Numbered from the stretch's first letter, positions 44,502-53,723 are shown. The stretch: DNA of 64,000 nt from Corynebacterium tuberculostearicum (GCF_016894265.1 NZ_CP069791.1:1116001-1180000), one strand, 5' to 3'. Numbers and translations are program-made. The notes: a model not told the origin generated them from the letters alone.

Positions 44502-45936
44502 GAGAGTGTCTGATGGTTTGTGTGTGGGAACCGATCCCGCATAAGGAGATAAGCCAGAATGACTACTGTGGCGAGACGAGATCCGGCCGATAAGGCCAAG
44601 ATTGATGCGATTGAAAAGAAGCTTCTTGCTAACCCTGAAATCGCGAAACTGATTGACGACCTAGGCACGTCCACAACGGATGCCAATGACCTGGTTCGCG
44701 GCATGCTGCAAGCCTCGATTACTAGGGGTTTGAATGCCGAGATGGATGCCCACCTCGGCTACGAGTCTGGTGATAGGAGCGGCAAAGCTGCAGCTGGGAC
44801 AGACAATCACCGCAACGGGTCGTACACAAAGACCGTGGATTCTAACTACGGGCCGGTCACCGTGGATATCCCCAGAGACAGGACTGGGACGTTTATCCCA
44901 ACTATGGTCCCTAAAGGCTCGAGACGTTTAACTGATGTCGATGACATGATTGTCAGCTTGTACGCCGGTGGGATGACAATCAGGGATATCCAGCACCACA
45001 TGGCAACGGCGATGCGGGTTGATATCTCCCATGAGACGATTTCAGCGGTTACTGACGCCGTCTTGGATGAGGTTATGGTCTGGCAAAACCGCCAGCTAGA
45101 TGAGTTCTACCCGGTCATTTTCCTGGACGCGCTGCGCATTAAAGTCCGCGATGGCGGCCGGGTAGTCAACAAGAGTGCGTACATGGCAATCGGTGTGGAC
45201 CTTGACGGCATCAAACACATTTTAGGATTGTGGATTGCCAAAGAAGAAGGCGCTTCATTTTGGGCGCAGGTATGCGCCAATCTTTCTAACCGTGGTGTCA
45301 AAGACGTCTTTATCGTCTGCTGTGACGGGCTGAAAGGCCTACCAGAAGCAGTCGAGGCAACCTGGCCGAACTCTATGGTGCAAACCTGTATCGTGCACCT
45401 GATACGTGCCGCGAACCGGTGGGTAGCCTACGGGGATCGCCGGGCTGTATCAGCCGCGTTGAAGAAGGTCTACACCGCCACAGACGAGTCCACAGCTAGG
45501 GCTGCTTTAGCCGAATTCGAGGCTTCCGAGCTGGGTGAGAAGTATCCCCGCTCAGTCAAGGTCTGGCAGGACGCGTGGGCGCGGTTTGTCCCGTTTCTGC
45601 AGTTCCCACCAGCAGCTAGGAAGGTGATCTATACGACGAACTCCATTGAATCTTTTAACAATGAGCTGCGTAAAGCTACTCGCAACAGGGTGCAGTTCAC
45701 CAACGATGAATCAGCCCTAAAGACGCTGTGGTTGATGATCTGCAATATTGAAGACAAGCGAGCCGCCAAGAGAGCAAAGCAAGGTAAACGAGTCTCAAGA
45801 ACAGCCGGCAGACTCATGGAAGGAGCCCGAGTATCCGGCTGGAAACAAGCCATCAACCAAATGGCCGTGGCCTACCCCGACCGCTTCGACAAATACCTAT
45901 AAACCCAGCCCCACACACAAACAACTTGACACGCTC
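44502..45936 (+). mobile_element. Intact IS256-family insertion sequence
   Basis: A 1435-bp element with imperfect terminal inverted repeats (left GAGAGTGTC then GTTTGTGTGTGGG; right, inverted, GAGCGTGTC then GTTTGTGTGTGGG). It encodes one full-length transposase and is flanked by the 8-bp duplication CCGAGGGT. The undamaged ends and gene indicate a recent insertion into the galU relic. It is a different element from the decayed IS256 copy at 30569. Confidence 0.93.
44559..45902 (+). CDS. IS256-family transposase
   Basis: A 447-residue DDE transposase. Family segments seen in order are NGSYTKTVDSNYGPVTVDIPR, VSLYAGGMTIRDIQHHM, the first catalytic Asp in FLDALRIKV, the second in VFIVCCDGLKGLPEAV, C-x-V-H-L-I-R (CIVHLIRAANRWV), and the final Glu in YTTNSIESFNNELRKAT. 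Length is normal and no break is seen. AAGGAGAT is located ten bases upstream of ATG 44559. Confidence 0.95.
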   Translation: MTTVARRDPADKAKIDAIEKKLLANPEIAKLIDDLGTSTTDANDLVRGMLQASITRGLNAEMDAHLGYESGDRSGKAAAGTDNHRNGSYTKTVDSNYGPVTVDIPRDRTGTFIPTMVPKGSRRLTDVDDMIVSLYAGGMTIRDIQHHMATAMRVDISHETISAVTDAVLDEVMVWQNRQLDEFYPVIFLDALRIKVRDGGRVVNKSAYMAIGVDLDGIKHILGLWIAKEEGASFWAQVCANLSNRGVKDVFIVCCDGLKGLPEAVEATWPNSMVQTCIVHLIRAANRWVAYGDRRAVSAALKKVYTATDESTARAALAEFEASELGEKYPRSVKVWQDAWARFVPFLQFPPAARKVIYTTNSIESFNNELRKATRNRVQFTNDESALKTLWLMICNIEDKRAAKRAKQGKRVSRTAGRLMEGARVSGWKQAINQMAVAYPDRFDKYL

Positions 45937-46114
45937 CCGAGGGTCACCCCGGCCACGTCGTGGTACATGATGGTATCCGCCACGATCTTGGCAATCCCCC
46001 CCCGGCTTCATTCCCGGCAGCGTCGAATTCGGTCTCCGTCACCCGAAGTACGGACCGGCATTGTTCCATGACTTGGAAGTGATTATGGAAAACTACCGGC
46101 TGGAGCGAAACTAG

Positions 46115-46832
46115 ACGTCGGAGAAGGCAGCGCTGGCCGCGACCTAAACCTTGCCCATGAAGTAGCGAGGATGGGACTCCATTAGGGGCTCGAGTGAAGA
46201 CGCGGAAATGTGGGCAATCTTGGTTTAAGGATTGGGATAGAGGGGTTGGGGGAGGCGTCGTTAAGCGCCCGCTCCTTTTATGCCCCGGCTCTAACGAGCT
46301 CCCGCAGTGCGGCCAATGCTTGGCTGCGGCTGCGGAGTTTCGATTCGCCGGCGTTGGTCTTCTCTACGGACCAGAATCTCTCCGGGCGCAGGGCGGCAGC
46401 CTCATGGAGGTGCGGTCCGCCGGTGCTGATGAAGGGGGTTATGCGGGAGGCTGTGCTAAGCGACGTGCGGCAGCCAGGCTACATCGTGCACCACTGCGCG
46501 GGCGATCGGGGCGCGGACTGCGGCTCAAAGGTACTGGGTTGTTGTGGGCGGGGTGGAAAGGGGCGTCGGCAAGCGAGGCTATGGCAGAGAACTCGATGGT
46601 GAGCAGAACGAAGGCGGGGGCGTCTGCGCGGCGCGGATGCTGCGGAAGTCGCGCACGCTAAAGGCCTTAAGGGCGCAGGACTACAGGCGCGACAAATGTT
46701 TGGGCCTATAAGTTTCTCCGTGGCCGGTGTGCTTTCTGCGTACGTATTTTGTTTAGTCTCATGCCTTACTCAGCGGGCGCTGGTAGCGTCTTATTCCATA
46801 CCGCCACCAGCAGCCACAGGAGGCCATATTCT
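46115..46832. other. Decayed segment, copy B of a duplicated module
   Basis: About 720 bp without an intact gene. It corresponds to the copy A segment at 42554-43541: shared blocks are at 46198-46225, 46258-46465 and the 60 bp before 46833. The minus strand again carries a protein-like piece (GPHLHEAAALRPERFWSVE and EKTNAGESKLRSRSQ) interrupted by stops. The identity of the lost gene is unknown. Confidence 0.6.
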
Positions 46833-47252
46833 ATGGACGCGGATACTTCCGATTTGCTCTTTTACATCGGGTTGGTGCTTGTCATGGTGCTCGTGTGGAC
46901 CTACTACATCCTGGAGGTGCGGCGGAATCCCCGATCGGAACAGTGGTACGACGAAAGCGCCTGGGAAGGTGCAGCTAGTGATGGCGTCCTCTTCTATTAT
47001 CCTTACTGCTCGCTAATGCTGGGTGCTGGCGGTGTCCTAGGGTTGGTCGAAAGCATTAACCCTCCTGAGTTGGTCGACTCAGTGCTGCGGGTTGTGTTCT
47101 TGACAGCTGTCTGTATCGGAGCTGTCGGGATGACGGGTGGTTTCGGAGTTCCACTTCCGTGGCCTTTTGTTCCGCGTTGGGTCGTCGACATTCGCAAAGC
47201 GAAACGTGCTCGAAGGCGTGAGCGTAGAGAAGCTAGGAGGAGGGGAGAGTAG
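46833..47252 (+). CDS. Small membrane protein, paralogue B
   Basis: A 139-residue protein starting at ATG 46833, with GGAGG ten bases upstream. The N-terminal helix is LLFYIGLVLVMVLVWTYYI, the middle is SDGVLFYYPYCSLMLGAGG, then come hydrophobic segments and the shared PLPWPFVPRWVVDIRKAKRA with a basic tail. It is collinear with the 43542 protein over its full length. Their upstream regions, downstream regions and adjacent galU copies are also duplicated, so the pair arose by duplication of a larger segment. Function unknown. Confidence 0.7.
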   Translation: MDADTSDLLFYIGLVLVMVLVWTYYILEVRRNPRSEQWYDESAWEGAASDGVLFYYPYCSLMLGAGGVLGLVESINPPELVDSVLRVVFLTAVCIGAVGMTGGFGVPLPWPFVPRWVVDIRKAKRARRRERREARRRGE

Positions 47253-47392
47253 GGCTGGCAGCTTTTCTGGGGGCTGAGTTTCGTCAGAAAATCTTCGCTA
47301 CCACGCTGGAGTTCGTTTAGCCCATTAGCAAAGCAACTGAAGATAGTTTTAGATGTCGTGGAACCCAGCGATGACAAAGCATGAGGCGAGGA

Positions 47393-47983
47393 CTAATTAA
47401 AGCGGTGATAGTGAGTGCGATCGTTGAGCACAGTTTCTTCGAAGGGGAGGAGACTGTCGAACTTCGAGAGTTTCTCCCACACCCGTCGTGACTCACCGCG
47501 GTTCGTGAGGGCGTGAAGGTGCACGCAGCGGAGGAGCACTGCTTCGGTGGTAAAGACTGTTGCCGCCTGTCGCTTCCGTATGAGCTGTTTCGCTTCTTCG
47601 TCGTCGATGATGATTGCAGTCATTGCGTTGGGATGGTCCTCGAGGAGCGCAAGACAATGTGCGATAGCGGTGTACTCGCCAAGGTTCTTCGCCATCCCGC
47701 CTTGAATTGTGTAACCAGGGCCAGAGAACAGATGGATGTGCTTCCATAGGCGGTCATAATCATCCGCGAGGACCTTTATGTGACCGTGTGTGACCAGGGA
47801 AATCCAGGTTTTAGAGCCGCTTTGGAACCTCGGAATTTCTAGCTTTCTTTCTACTTCGTCCTTAACAGCTTGCGGTACGTGAAGCTGTTCATCGCCCACG
47901 AACTTGAGAAGGAGATCCTGTTCGCCGGCGCAGATGAAATTGAGGAGCACGCTGGTATCGGCGAAGATAAATTTTCTAGTCAT
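47393..47983 (-). CDS. PIN-domain nuclease-like protein
   Basis: A 196-residue protein with PIN-fold marks: the first Asp in FIFADTSVLLNF (D9), an acidic position in KDEVERKLEI, the Glu of LGEYTAIAHCLAL, and IIIDDEEAKQLIRKR, where PIN nucleases place their third acidic group. PIN proteins are metal-dependent RNases, often toxins. It is the third gene of a tight operon, starting 7 bp after the ImmA/IrrE gene, which suggests that the XRE and ImmA proteins control it. VapC toxins are usually about 130 residues, so this one is long and differs from the standard type. Confidence 0.78.
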   Translation of the reverse strand: MTRKFIFADTSVLLNFICAGEQDLLLKFVGDEQLHVPQAVKDEVERKLEIPRFQSGSKTWISLVTHGHIKVLADDYDRLWKHIHLFSGPGYTIQGGMAKNLGEYTAIAHCLALLEDHPNAMTAIIIDDEEAKQLIRKRQAATVFTTEAVLLRCVHLHALTNRGESRRVWEKLSKFDSLLPFEETVLNDRTHYHRFN

Positions 47984-47990
47984 GCCGCAC

Positions 47991-48794
47991 CTATTCTTCA
48001 GCGAAGAAGTCTGCTAGGTCAGCTTCGATATTGTTGCGATCTGTGTGCTCGTCCTGGGATGGGCGTTGCGAACCACCTGTTGAATCGAGTACTTCCTCGA
48101 TGTTGACTTGTTCAGCGAAGGCAACCGAAGAAAGAGCCACGAGTCCCTGGTCGTAGGCCTTGTAAGCATCAGCAACGAGCCTTTCAGAGGCACGAGGCAA
48201 CTTTGAAATCCTGGCAGCGTGATCGTAGTTGGCTTTCCAACCAAATTGAGAGGCGAGCTGCTTAGTGGAGTAGCTTCTGAGTTCCTCCTTTGTCTCCTCC
48301 GAAATGAGCCCGGCCTGGCAGAGTTGGATTGCTGCCACAGTGGGGGAGACCTGGAAGCGCTGAACGACGTCCGATAAGAGCTCCTCCTGGGACGAAGTCT
48401 GGGACAGAGTACGGAGTGCCTCCACAGGGCAGAGCACGCACCGTGCGAAAGTGTTCGCGCGCGTTTCGGAAGGATGAGTTGGATCGCAGAGCAGGGCAGC
48501 TCCGTCTTCTGTGATGTCACCGGCCATGATGTGGCCAATTTCGTGTGCCACGGTGAACCGTTGGCGATACGGATTACTGCTCGTTCCTATCCCCACTGTT
48601 AATGCACTCGAGGTGGGATCGCGAAGAGTTAAGGCATCCAAGCCGCTCGGCAATTCGAGGATAATGAAGTCCGCCTCGACCAGCTTCATGAGGCCATTGA
48701 TGTCATCAATCGGTTCGGTACCTAGCAGGTGGTCTTCTCGAAAGCGGGCAGCTAGGTCAATGCCTTGCTGTGATGGGCTTTTCGATTTAGGCAT
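47991..48794 (-). CDS. ImmA/IrrE-family metallopeptidase
   Basis: A 267-residue protein with the zinc-protease motif HEIGH at 84-88 (AHEIGHIMAGD) and the downstream ETRANTFARCVL block that provides the third ligand. The remaining 130 residues are helical and variable. Such proteases cleave partner XRE repressors in phages, ICEBs1 and Deinococcus. The ATG overlaps the end of the XRE gene by eight bases, the usual gene pairing. The predicted job is to inactivate the XRE regulator under some signal and so release the operon. Confidence 0.88.
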   Translation of the reverse strand: MPKSKSPSQQGIDLAARFREDHLLGTEPIDDINGLMKLVEADFIILELPSGLDALTLRDPTSSALTVGIGTSSNPYRQRFTVAHEIGHIMAGDITEDGAALLCDPTHPSETRANTFARCVLCPVEALRTLSQTSSQEELLSDVVQRFQVSPTVAAIQLCQAGLISEETKEELRSYSTKQLASQFGWKANYDHAARISKLPRASERLVADAYKAYDQGLVALSSVAFAEQVNIEEVLDSTGGSQRPSQDEHTDRNNIEADLADFFAEE

Positions 48795-49119
48795 TGAGGC
48801 CGTCCAAATTCACACGCAGTTGAAGGAAAGGCAACAGCTGCTGTGCCGCAGTATCCACGCCAACGCCGTCCCCGCGGGCGGCAACGCGTACGCGCTGGGA
48901 GAGCGGGGTGGCATCCACAAGCTCGGCGGCATCGATGCCCAAAGCCCATGCGAGGGCCATGATGTGGTGAAGAGTTGGCGTGGCTGTGCCCGTCTCCAGG
49001 CGGGCAAGAGTCGGCTGGGACAGAATGCCATCGGTCATGGCAGCAAGATCTCGCTGGTTAAGATCGCGCAGCTGGCGCTGCGTACGAACGCGCTCTCCAA
49101 AATCAGTAGGTATGTTCAT
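48787..49119 (-). CDS. XRE-family repressor, first gene of the ImmA/PIN operon
   Basis: A 110-residue protein with an N-terminal helix-turn-helix (about 7-65, with LNQRDLAAMTDGILSQPTLARLE) and a 45-residue tail that may be the dimerisation or protease-recognition part. AGGAG lies seven bases before ATG 49119. A promoter with an inverted repeat directly upstream is the likely autoregulatory site. It is translated together with the protease gene. Confidence 0.88.
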   Translation of the reverse strand: MNIPTDFGERVRTQRQLRDLNQRDLAAMTDGILSQPTLARLETGTATPTLHHIMALAWALGIDAAELVDATPLSQRVRVAARGDGVGVDTAAQQLLPFLQLRVNLDGLNA

Positions 49120-49142
49120 GTTTGCACTCCTCGTTAGGTTCG

Positions 49143-49180
49143 ATTAAACGCGTGAATCAAGATTTAGTCAATGTGATTCA
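49143..49180 (-). promoter_or_regulatory. Promoter and operator of the XRE/ImmA/PIN operon
   Basis: On the minus strand TTGACT (49166-49171) and TTTAAT (49143-49148) are 17 bp apart. TGAATCA at 49153-49159 and TGATTCA at 49174-49180 form an inverted repeat: one arm lies in the spacer and one just upstream of the -35 box. This is a typical place for a repressor to bind; the XRE protein is the likely one. Confidence 0.7.
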
Positions 49181-49225
49181 GGATCTCGGGGTGCCTGGGA
49201 GAGGGGCTTGCTATGCGGGGGTTCG

Positions 49226-50368
49226 CTAAAGCTGAGTTCGTCCGTAAATCTCCACAATCGCCGCACTCGCATGAGAAAACGGAATCCGCTCCTGCTCAAT
49301 GCGCAGCCTGCCGGCGGTGAAGAGTTGGCGGTAGGCGCGGTCCTCCTCGGTGGTGAGGTGGGTGAGTGTGGCGGAGCCGTCGCCGGGGTCGGGGACGGCG
49401 AGGTGCTGGAATGTGGTGACGGTGGCGGTGTCCATGAGCAGGGATGTGGTGTGGGGGAAGTGGGCGCGCACGGCGTTGAGGATGGCAAAGCCGGCAGCAT
49501 CGAGATCGCCCCAGTAAGTGATGTCGGTGTGGTTGAGCCAGTCCAGTGCGTGAAGTTGGTGGGCGGCGGTGCCGGAGCCGAGGAGGGCGATGGTGGGAGG
49601 GGTGGCGTCGGAAAGCGTGGGCAAGGCCAGAAAGGTCTGTTTGTTCTCCACGATGAGGACGCGGGGAGGGCTGTCCGTGAAAAGGTTGGCTGCCTGGGCG
49701 AGGGGGATTTCGATATCGCTGAGCGCAGGGGCGTGGTTGAGGTAGCGCAGGCGCAGGCGGGTATCGCTGCGACGCAGGCCCAAGTCCGTGATGCCAAACG
49801 GCGCGAGGAGCGAAAGGAGCAGGCGGCGGTGGGCACCAATCCACTTGCCGTCCACGCCCTCCACCGGGACGGCGCGCTCCCATTCGCCGGAGTTGGGGTT
49901 GGCGCGCAGCCAGGTCAGGCACGGTGCGAGGCAGCGTAGATCGTAGGTGCTTAAGTCCTTCCACTGGGTATAAGACCGGCGGACGGTGTGGGCGAAGTCG
50001 GGGGAGTCGGGAAAGATGGCAGCGATGCTGTGCGCACGCTTACGGGCGCGGGCGTACTCGGCGGTGAGACCGGCAGCAGCGGCGATGCGTTCGGCGCCGT
50101 TGATGGTGATGCGGGTAGGGACGTTATTCGTGCCGAGGCCCGCGCGCGACCAATTGCGGGACGCGTAGACGAGCTCATCCTGGTGCGGCCAGCGCTGCCA
50201 GGCGCGGATGAAGTCTTGGGTGGTGCCGATATCGCGGGCGGCGGCAGTGGCTGTCGGTGGGTGCAGTGGCCACGCCAAGTGCAGCGAATCCGGTTCGGCG
50301 AGCGCTTCGGCGAAGTGGTTGTGCAGGTATTTTGCGGTGTGGTACTGCAGATCTTTAGGGCTGCGCAT
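49226..50368 (-). CDS. jetD: Wadjet anti-plasmid protein JetD (Toprim-like nuclease)
   Basis: A 380-residue protein with an N-terminal DUF3322 region and a C-terminal DUF2220 Toprim-like domain. The acidic residues are visible in VLIVENKQTFLAL and in ITYWGDLDAAGF, the D-x-D of the topoisomerase VI-like fold. JetD cuts circular DNA after the SMC complex has extruded it. The start is ATG 50368, 14 bases inside jetC; the frame is open further upstream but only within jetC. It is the last gene of the jetABCD operon. It is notably proline- and alanine-rich but no break is seen. Confidence 0.92.
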   Translation of the reverse strand: MRSPKDLQYHTAKYLHNHFAEALAEPDSLHLAWPLHPPTATAAARDIGTTQDFIRAWQRWPHQDELVYASRNWSRAGLGTNNVPTRITINGAERIAAAAGLTAEYARARKRAHSIAAIFPDSPDFAHTVRRSYTQWKDLSTYDLRCLAPCLTWLRANPNSGEWERAVPVEGVDGKWIGAHRRLLLSLLAPFGITDLGLRRSDTRLRLRYLNHAPALSDIEIPLAQAANLFTDSPPRVLIVENKQTFLALPTLSDATPPTIALLGSGTAAHQLHALDWLNHTDITYWGDLDAAGFAILNAVRAHFPHTTSLLMDTATVTTFQHLAVPDPGDGSATLTHLTTEEDRAYRQLFTAGRLRIEQERIPFSHASAAIVEIYGRTQL

Positions 50369-53300
50369 GGTCGGGATCCTGGTAGGTGGAGGCGTCGATA
50401 AGCGAATAGCCCGTGCGGGCCTGCGGGCGGCCATTGATAGTGGGCTCGTCGTACTTGACCACAATCGTGCCATCCACGTAGGGCGAGAGTGTCTGGATGA
50501 GCTTGAAAGGCGTGGCCAGAATCATGTGGAAGCCAAAGGACGTGAAGACAGACATGGCCGTGCGCGTAAACGTGGGATCGGCGCGGTCAAAAGCCTCATC
50601 CAGGATGATGGAGCCATAGGTAGGCACGTCTTGGTCGGGCTCCGCCAGACGGAAGCGCAGTGCCGCCGCCAGGCAGAAGAAAACGAGCTTTTGCGCCTGG
50701 CCGCCAGACAGCGAAGCGGAATCCTGGTAGGTATTGGCCGTGGTGCCATCGGGGTAGCACTCGCGGCCGATGAAGCTGACGTGCCGGCGGGTGTCTAGCA
50801 CCACGTTGCGCCAGCGGATATCCTCCGGTTGGCTGGAACCCAAGCGGCTTAAGATCTTGTCCAACGCGTGGTAGCGCGCGAGGGCGGCCTCTGCATCATC
50901 GGCGCTGATTTCGCCCAAGCTGTGGGAGGTAGCGGCGTCGAGATCCCGCTGGAAATCGTGGACTACTTGGCCGCGGGCATCTTTGACGTCGATGCGCAGC
51001 GTGCGCTCCCCATTGAAGGGCGAGCGCTCAAGCGACTTGTTGATAAACTCCATGCGCATTTCAATATCGCTGCGGGCGCGCCGCAGGTCCGTGGTGAGGT
51101 GGGAGAGGTTACGCACAGTTGCGCCGTTGAGCAGCTCGAGGAAGCGGGCGCGGAAATCCGCCAGGCGGTCAGCGCGCAGGAACTTGAGCTTTTCGATGCC
51201 CTCGCCCGCGTAGCTCGCCTGCGGCTCAATATCCGCGGCTTCCGCCGGCCACTGGGCCAGGTAGGTGTGGAGGACGGAGACGATCTTCGCGTTGGCGTCT
51301 TCGATGCGCCGCGTAGCAGTGCGGGCGGTGTTCTGGAGGCTAGCTTGCACCTCATCGCGCCGGGCATCGATGTCATCAATGGTGAGCTTGCGCTTGCCTT
51401 TGTGTAGGGCTTCTTCGACAGCTTTCGCGATGTCCCGGTCATGGATTTCCGGTACGGTGCCGATGGCGCGGCGGCGCGCAGTGGAGCGCTCAAGCTCGCC
51501 TTCGATGTTGCCCAGGTGCTTTTGGGCGGCGTTAAGCCGGTCGCGTGCAGCCGTAAGCTTCTGCTTGGCCTGCTCGTGGGCTGCAGCTAAGGCTTGGGCC
51601 TCCGGGGAGGAGGCCAGCGAGTCATACTGCTCCTGCAGGTCCTTCCGGCGGGCCTTAGCGGAGGCGGTGTCGATGTCCTGGAAGGAGGTTTCCAGCACCT
51701 GCTGGGCCTTATCGCGCTGGGAGCGCAAGATGTCCATCTTCCGGTTCAGGTCTTGGACCTGCTTGGCCGTGGCACGAGCGGTGGCCTTGGCCTCCGTGAG
51801 CTGGGCGCGAAGCAGCTCAATCTTGGCGGTGTTGGTGGAGCCCACGCGGTACCAGGCGGTGCCGGTAAAACGCTTGCGGTCATCTTTGATGAAGCGGGTG
51901 GAGCCGTCCTTATCCTTGGGGCGGCTTTCCAGGCCGTCGCGCGTTACCGCCGGGGCGGTGGTGACCTTATTCAGCTCCGCAACCGAGTCCACGCACTCGT
52001 AGTTAAAGCGGCGCGAAATATGCTGGCGTACCCAATTCGCCATGGCGTGGTCTGGGAATTCCAGCTTGTGGATGAGTTGCCGCGGGCTGCGCGCGGAGGC
52101 CGGAACGGGGGCGAACTCCGGGATGGTGCGGTACTCCAGGCGGGTGCCCACGTTGCGGGAATTGACCCATCGGTTGATGGTGTCGCGGGCAGCTTCGGGC
52201 ACGAGCAGGGTGGCGGCAAAACCGTGGAGGAGTTTTTGAATCACCGGCTCCCAGTCCGCCTGCTGCGGGCTGATATCGATGAGTTCACCAGCGAAGGGGA
52301 GCTCGGATTCGGTATAGCCGGTATCCCGAGCTAGCTGCGCGCGCAGTTCTACCAGAGTCTTGTCGATGTTGGTGCGCCGCGAGCTAAAGGAGCGCAGTTC
52401 GCTCTCGAGTGTCGCGCAGGCGGTGGCCGCATCGCGGGCGCCCACGCCGGCTTCCTGCTGCTGGTTGGTGAGGTCGGCGGAGTCAGTTTCAAAATCCGCG
52501 ATGCGCAGTCTTGCGTTGGCCTGCAGCTCAGCAAAGCCGTGGGGGCTAAACTCGTAATCTTTAGTCCACGCGCCAGCCGCCGTGCTCAGACGCTGGAATT
52601 CCTTCGTGCGGTGCTCAATCTCCCTATCTGCAGTCTCCATCTTGGCACTTAAAGCATCGAGCTCGCCTGCACTGAGCTGGGTAACGGCTACCGCGGCGCG
52701 GCGTTCGGCATCATCCAGGTGCGCGACCTCAGCGTTGAGGGTCTCCGACTGGGACTGGGCCTCCTCCAGCTGTGCTGTGAGCGCACGGATGCGGTAGTCC
52801 AGTTCCTCTGCCACTAGGCGTGCGCGTACCGCCGGCAGCGCCTCGCTCATGGCCTCTGCCTTCTCTTTCTCTGCCTCGGCGCTTGACCGTTGAGAGTGGA
52901 ACTGGGGCAGGGGAGCTAGCGTATCAATTTGGGCCTTCACGTCCTCGACCCGCAGGTAGGCTTGGCGCAAGTCCTCAAACTGTTCCACAGCTTCATCCGC
53001 CCTGGTAAAGGTATTCGGCACATCCAGCATGTAGTCCCTAAAGAGCTGGTCCAGGCTGGATAGTGACTTCGCGGACTGTGTGCGGTGCAATAGAAGCTGG
53101 CCCTCCACATTCTTAATACCCAGACGTTTGCGAAAGCGGTCCGCAAACGTGGCATAGGTTGGAGTGAAGGATGCACCGGGCCCCTTATACAAGGCCTTTA
53201 TCTTGCGAGTATCCAGGCTGCGGGTGAGCAAGGGGCTGAGCTTATCGACGTCCTCATCGCCCGGCACCAGCCCATACAACTTCTTGATCTGGCCGACGGA

Positions 53301-53723
53301 GTTCTCACCGCCGTTGAGGCGGAAAATGGCGAGGAGGGTGTGCTGTTTGCCCTGGCCATTGTCATAGGTCAGCGCCACCACCGAGTTTGTGGCACCCTCA
53401 CGCAGGTACTCTGGGGTAATCTCACCGGTCTGAGTATTCTCCTGCTGCCGCCACGCACCACGCACGTAGGAGACCAAATTGCGGCCGTTGTGCCGACCGA
53501 GGTCTTGCTGCGAGGCCGCGTTGAATTTCACGTGGTTCTGCGGAACGAGGACGGCCGACATGGCATCCAGCAGCGTGGATTTACCTGACCCCGAGCCACC
53601 GGTGATGAGGAAACCTTTGCGCGCTACCGGAATGGAAAAGTAGCCGTGGAAGGTTCCCCAGTTGATGAGCTGGATGCGGCTGATGCGGAACTGGCCTGGG
53701 TAAAGGGTTGTGTGCTTAGTCAT
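50355..53723 (-). CDS. jetC: Wadjet SMC-like ATPase JetC
   Basis: A 1122-residue SMC-type ATPase. Walker A GGSGSGKST is at 42-50 of the protein starting ATG 53723. The middle 800 residues are long coiled coils around a hinge-like centre. Near the C-terminus are the signature SLSGGQAQKLVFFCLA and Walker B GSIILDEAFDRAD. JetC is the motor that extrudes DNA loops and senses small circular plasmids. Its ATG overlaps jetB by eight bases and its end overlaps jetD. The open frame extends upstream to 53999 but that part is the antisense-like shadow of jetB in another frame. Confidence 0.95.
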   Translation of the reverse strand: MTKHTTLYPGQFRISRIQLINWGTFHGYFSIPVARKGFLITGGSGSGKSTLLDAMSAVLVPQNHVKFNAASQQDLGRHNGRNLVSYVRGAWRQQENTQTGEITPEYLREGATNSVVALTYDNGQGKQHTLLAIFRLNGGENSVGQIKKLYGLVPGDEDVDKLSPLLTRSLDTRKIKALYKGPGASFTPTYATFADRFRKRLGIKNVEGQLLLHRTQSAKSLSSLDQLFRDYMLDVPNTFTRADEAVEQFEDLRQAYLRVEDVKAQIDTLAPLPQFHSQRSSAEAEKEKAEAMSEALPAVRARLVAEELDYRIRALTAQLEEAQSQSETLNAEVAHLDDAERRAAVAVTQLSAGELDALSAKMETADREIEHRTKEFQRLSTAAGAWTKDYEFSPHGFAELQANARLRIADFETDSADLTNQQQEAGVGARDAATACATLESELRSFSSRRTNIDKTLVELRAQLARDTGYTESELPFAGELIDISPQQADWEPVIQKLLHGFAATLLVPEAARDTINRWVNSRNVGTRLEYRTIPEFAPVPASARSPRQLIHKLEFPDHAMANWVRQHISRRFNYECVDSVAELNKVTTAPAVTRDGLESRPKDKDGSTRFIKDDRKRFTGTAWYRVGSTNTAKIELLRAQLTEAKATARATAKQVQDLNRKMDILRSQRDKAQQVLETSFQDIDTASAKARRKDLQEQYDSLASSPEAQALAAAHEQAKQKLTAARDRLNAAQKHLGNIEGELERSTARRRAIGTVPEIHDRDIAKAVEEALHKGKRKLTIDDIDARRDEVQASLQNTARTATRRIEDANAKIVSVLHTYLAQWPAEAADIEPQASYAGEGIEKLKFLRADRLADFRARFLELLNGATVRNLSHLTTDLRRARSDIEMRMEFINKSLERSPFNGERTLRIDVKDARGQVVHDFQRDLDAATSHSLGEISADDAEAALARYHALDKILSRLGSSQPEDIRWRNVVLDTRRHVSFIGRECYPDGTTANTYQDSASLSGGQAQKLVFFCLAAALRFRLAEPDQDVPTYGSIILDEAFDRADPTFTRTAMSVFTSFGFHMILATPFKLIQTLSPYVDGTIVVKYDEPTINGRPQARTGYSLIDASTYQDPDHAQP

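Larger units (their letters stand above)
44281..46114 (+). pseudogene. galU: galU relic 1, split by an insertion sequence
   Basis: The left part (44281-44501) reads VIEPTDAMGEMIRVRQEHGG, then LLAVDVEPSQVSNYSVFDVEATD. From there it jumps to IALLISEG, so about 45 codons present in the intact gene are deleted. The right part (45937-46114) continues HVVVHDGIRHDLGNP, then shifts frame at a run of eight C residues, ending with a stop at 46114. The N-terminal third is missing. Three separate lesions (5' loss, internal deletion and frameshift) plus the insertion show that it is long dead. Confidence 0.88.
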
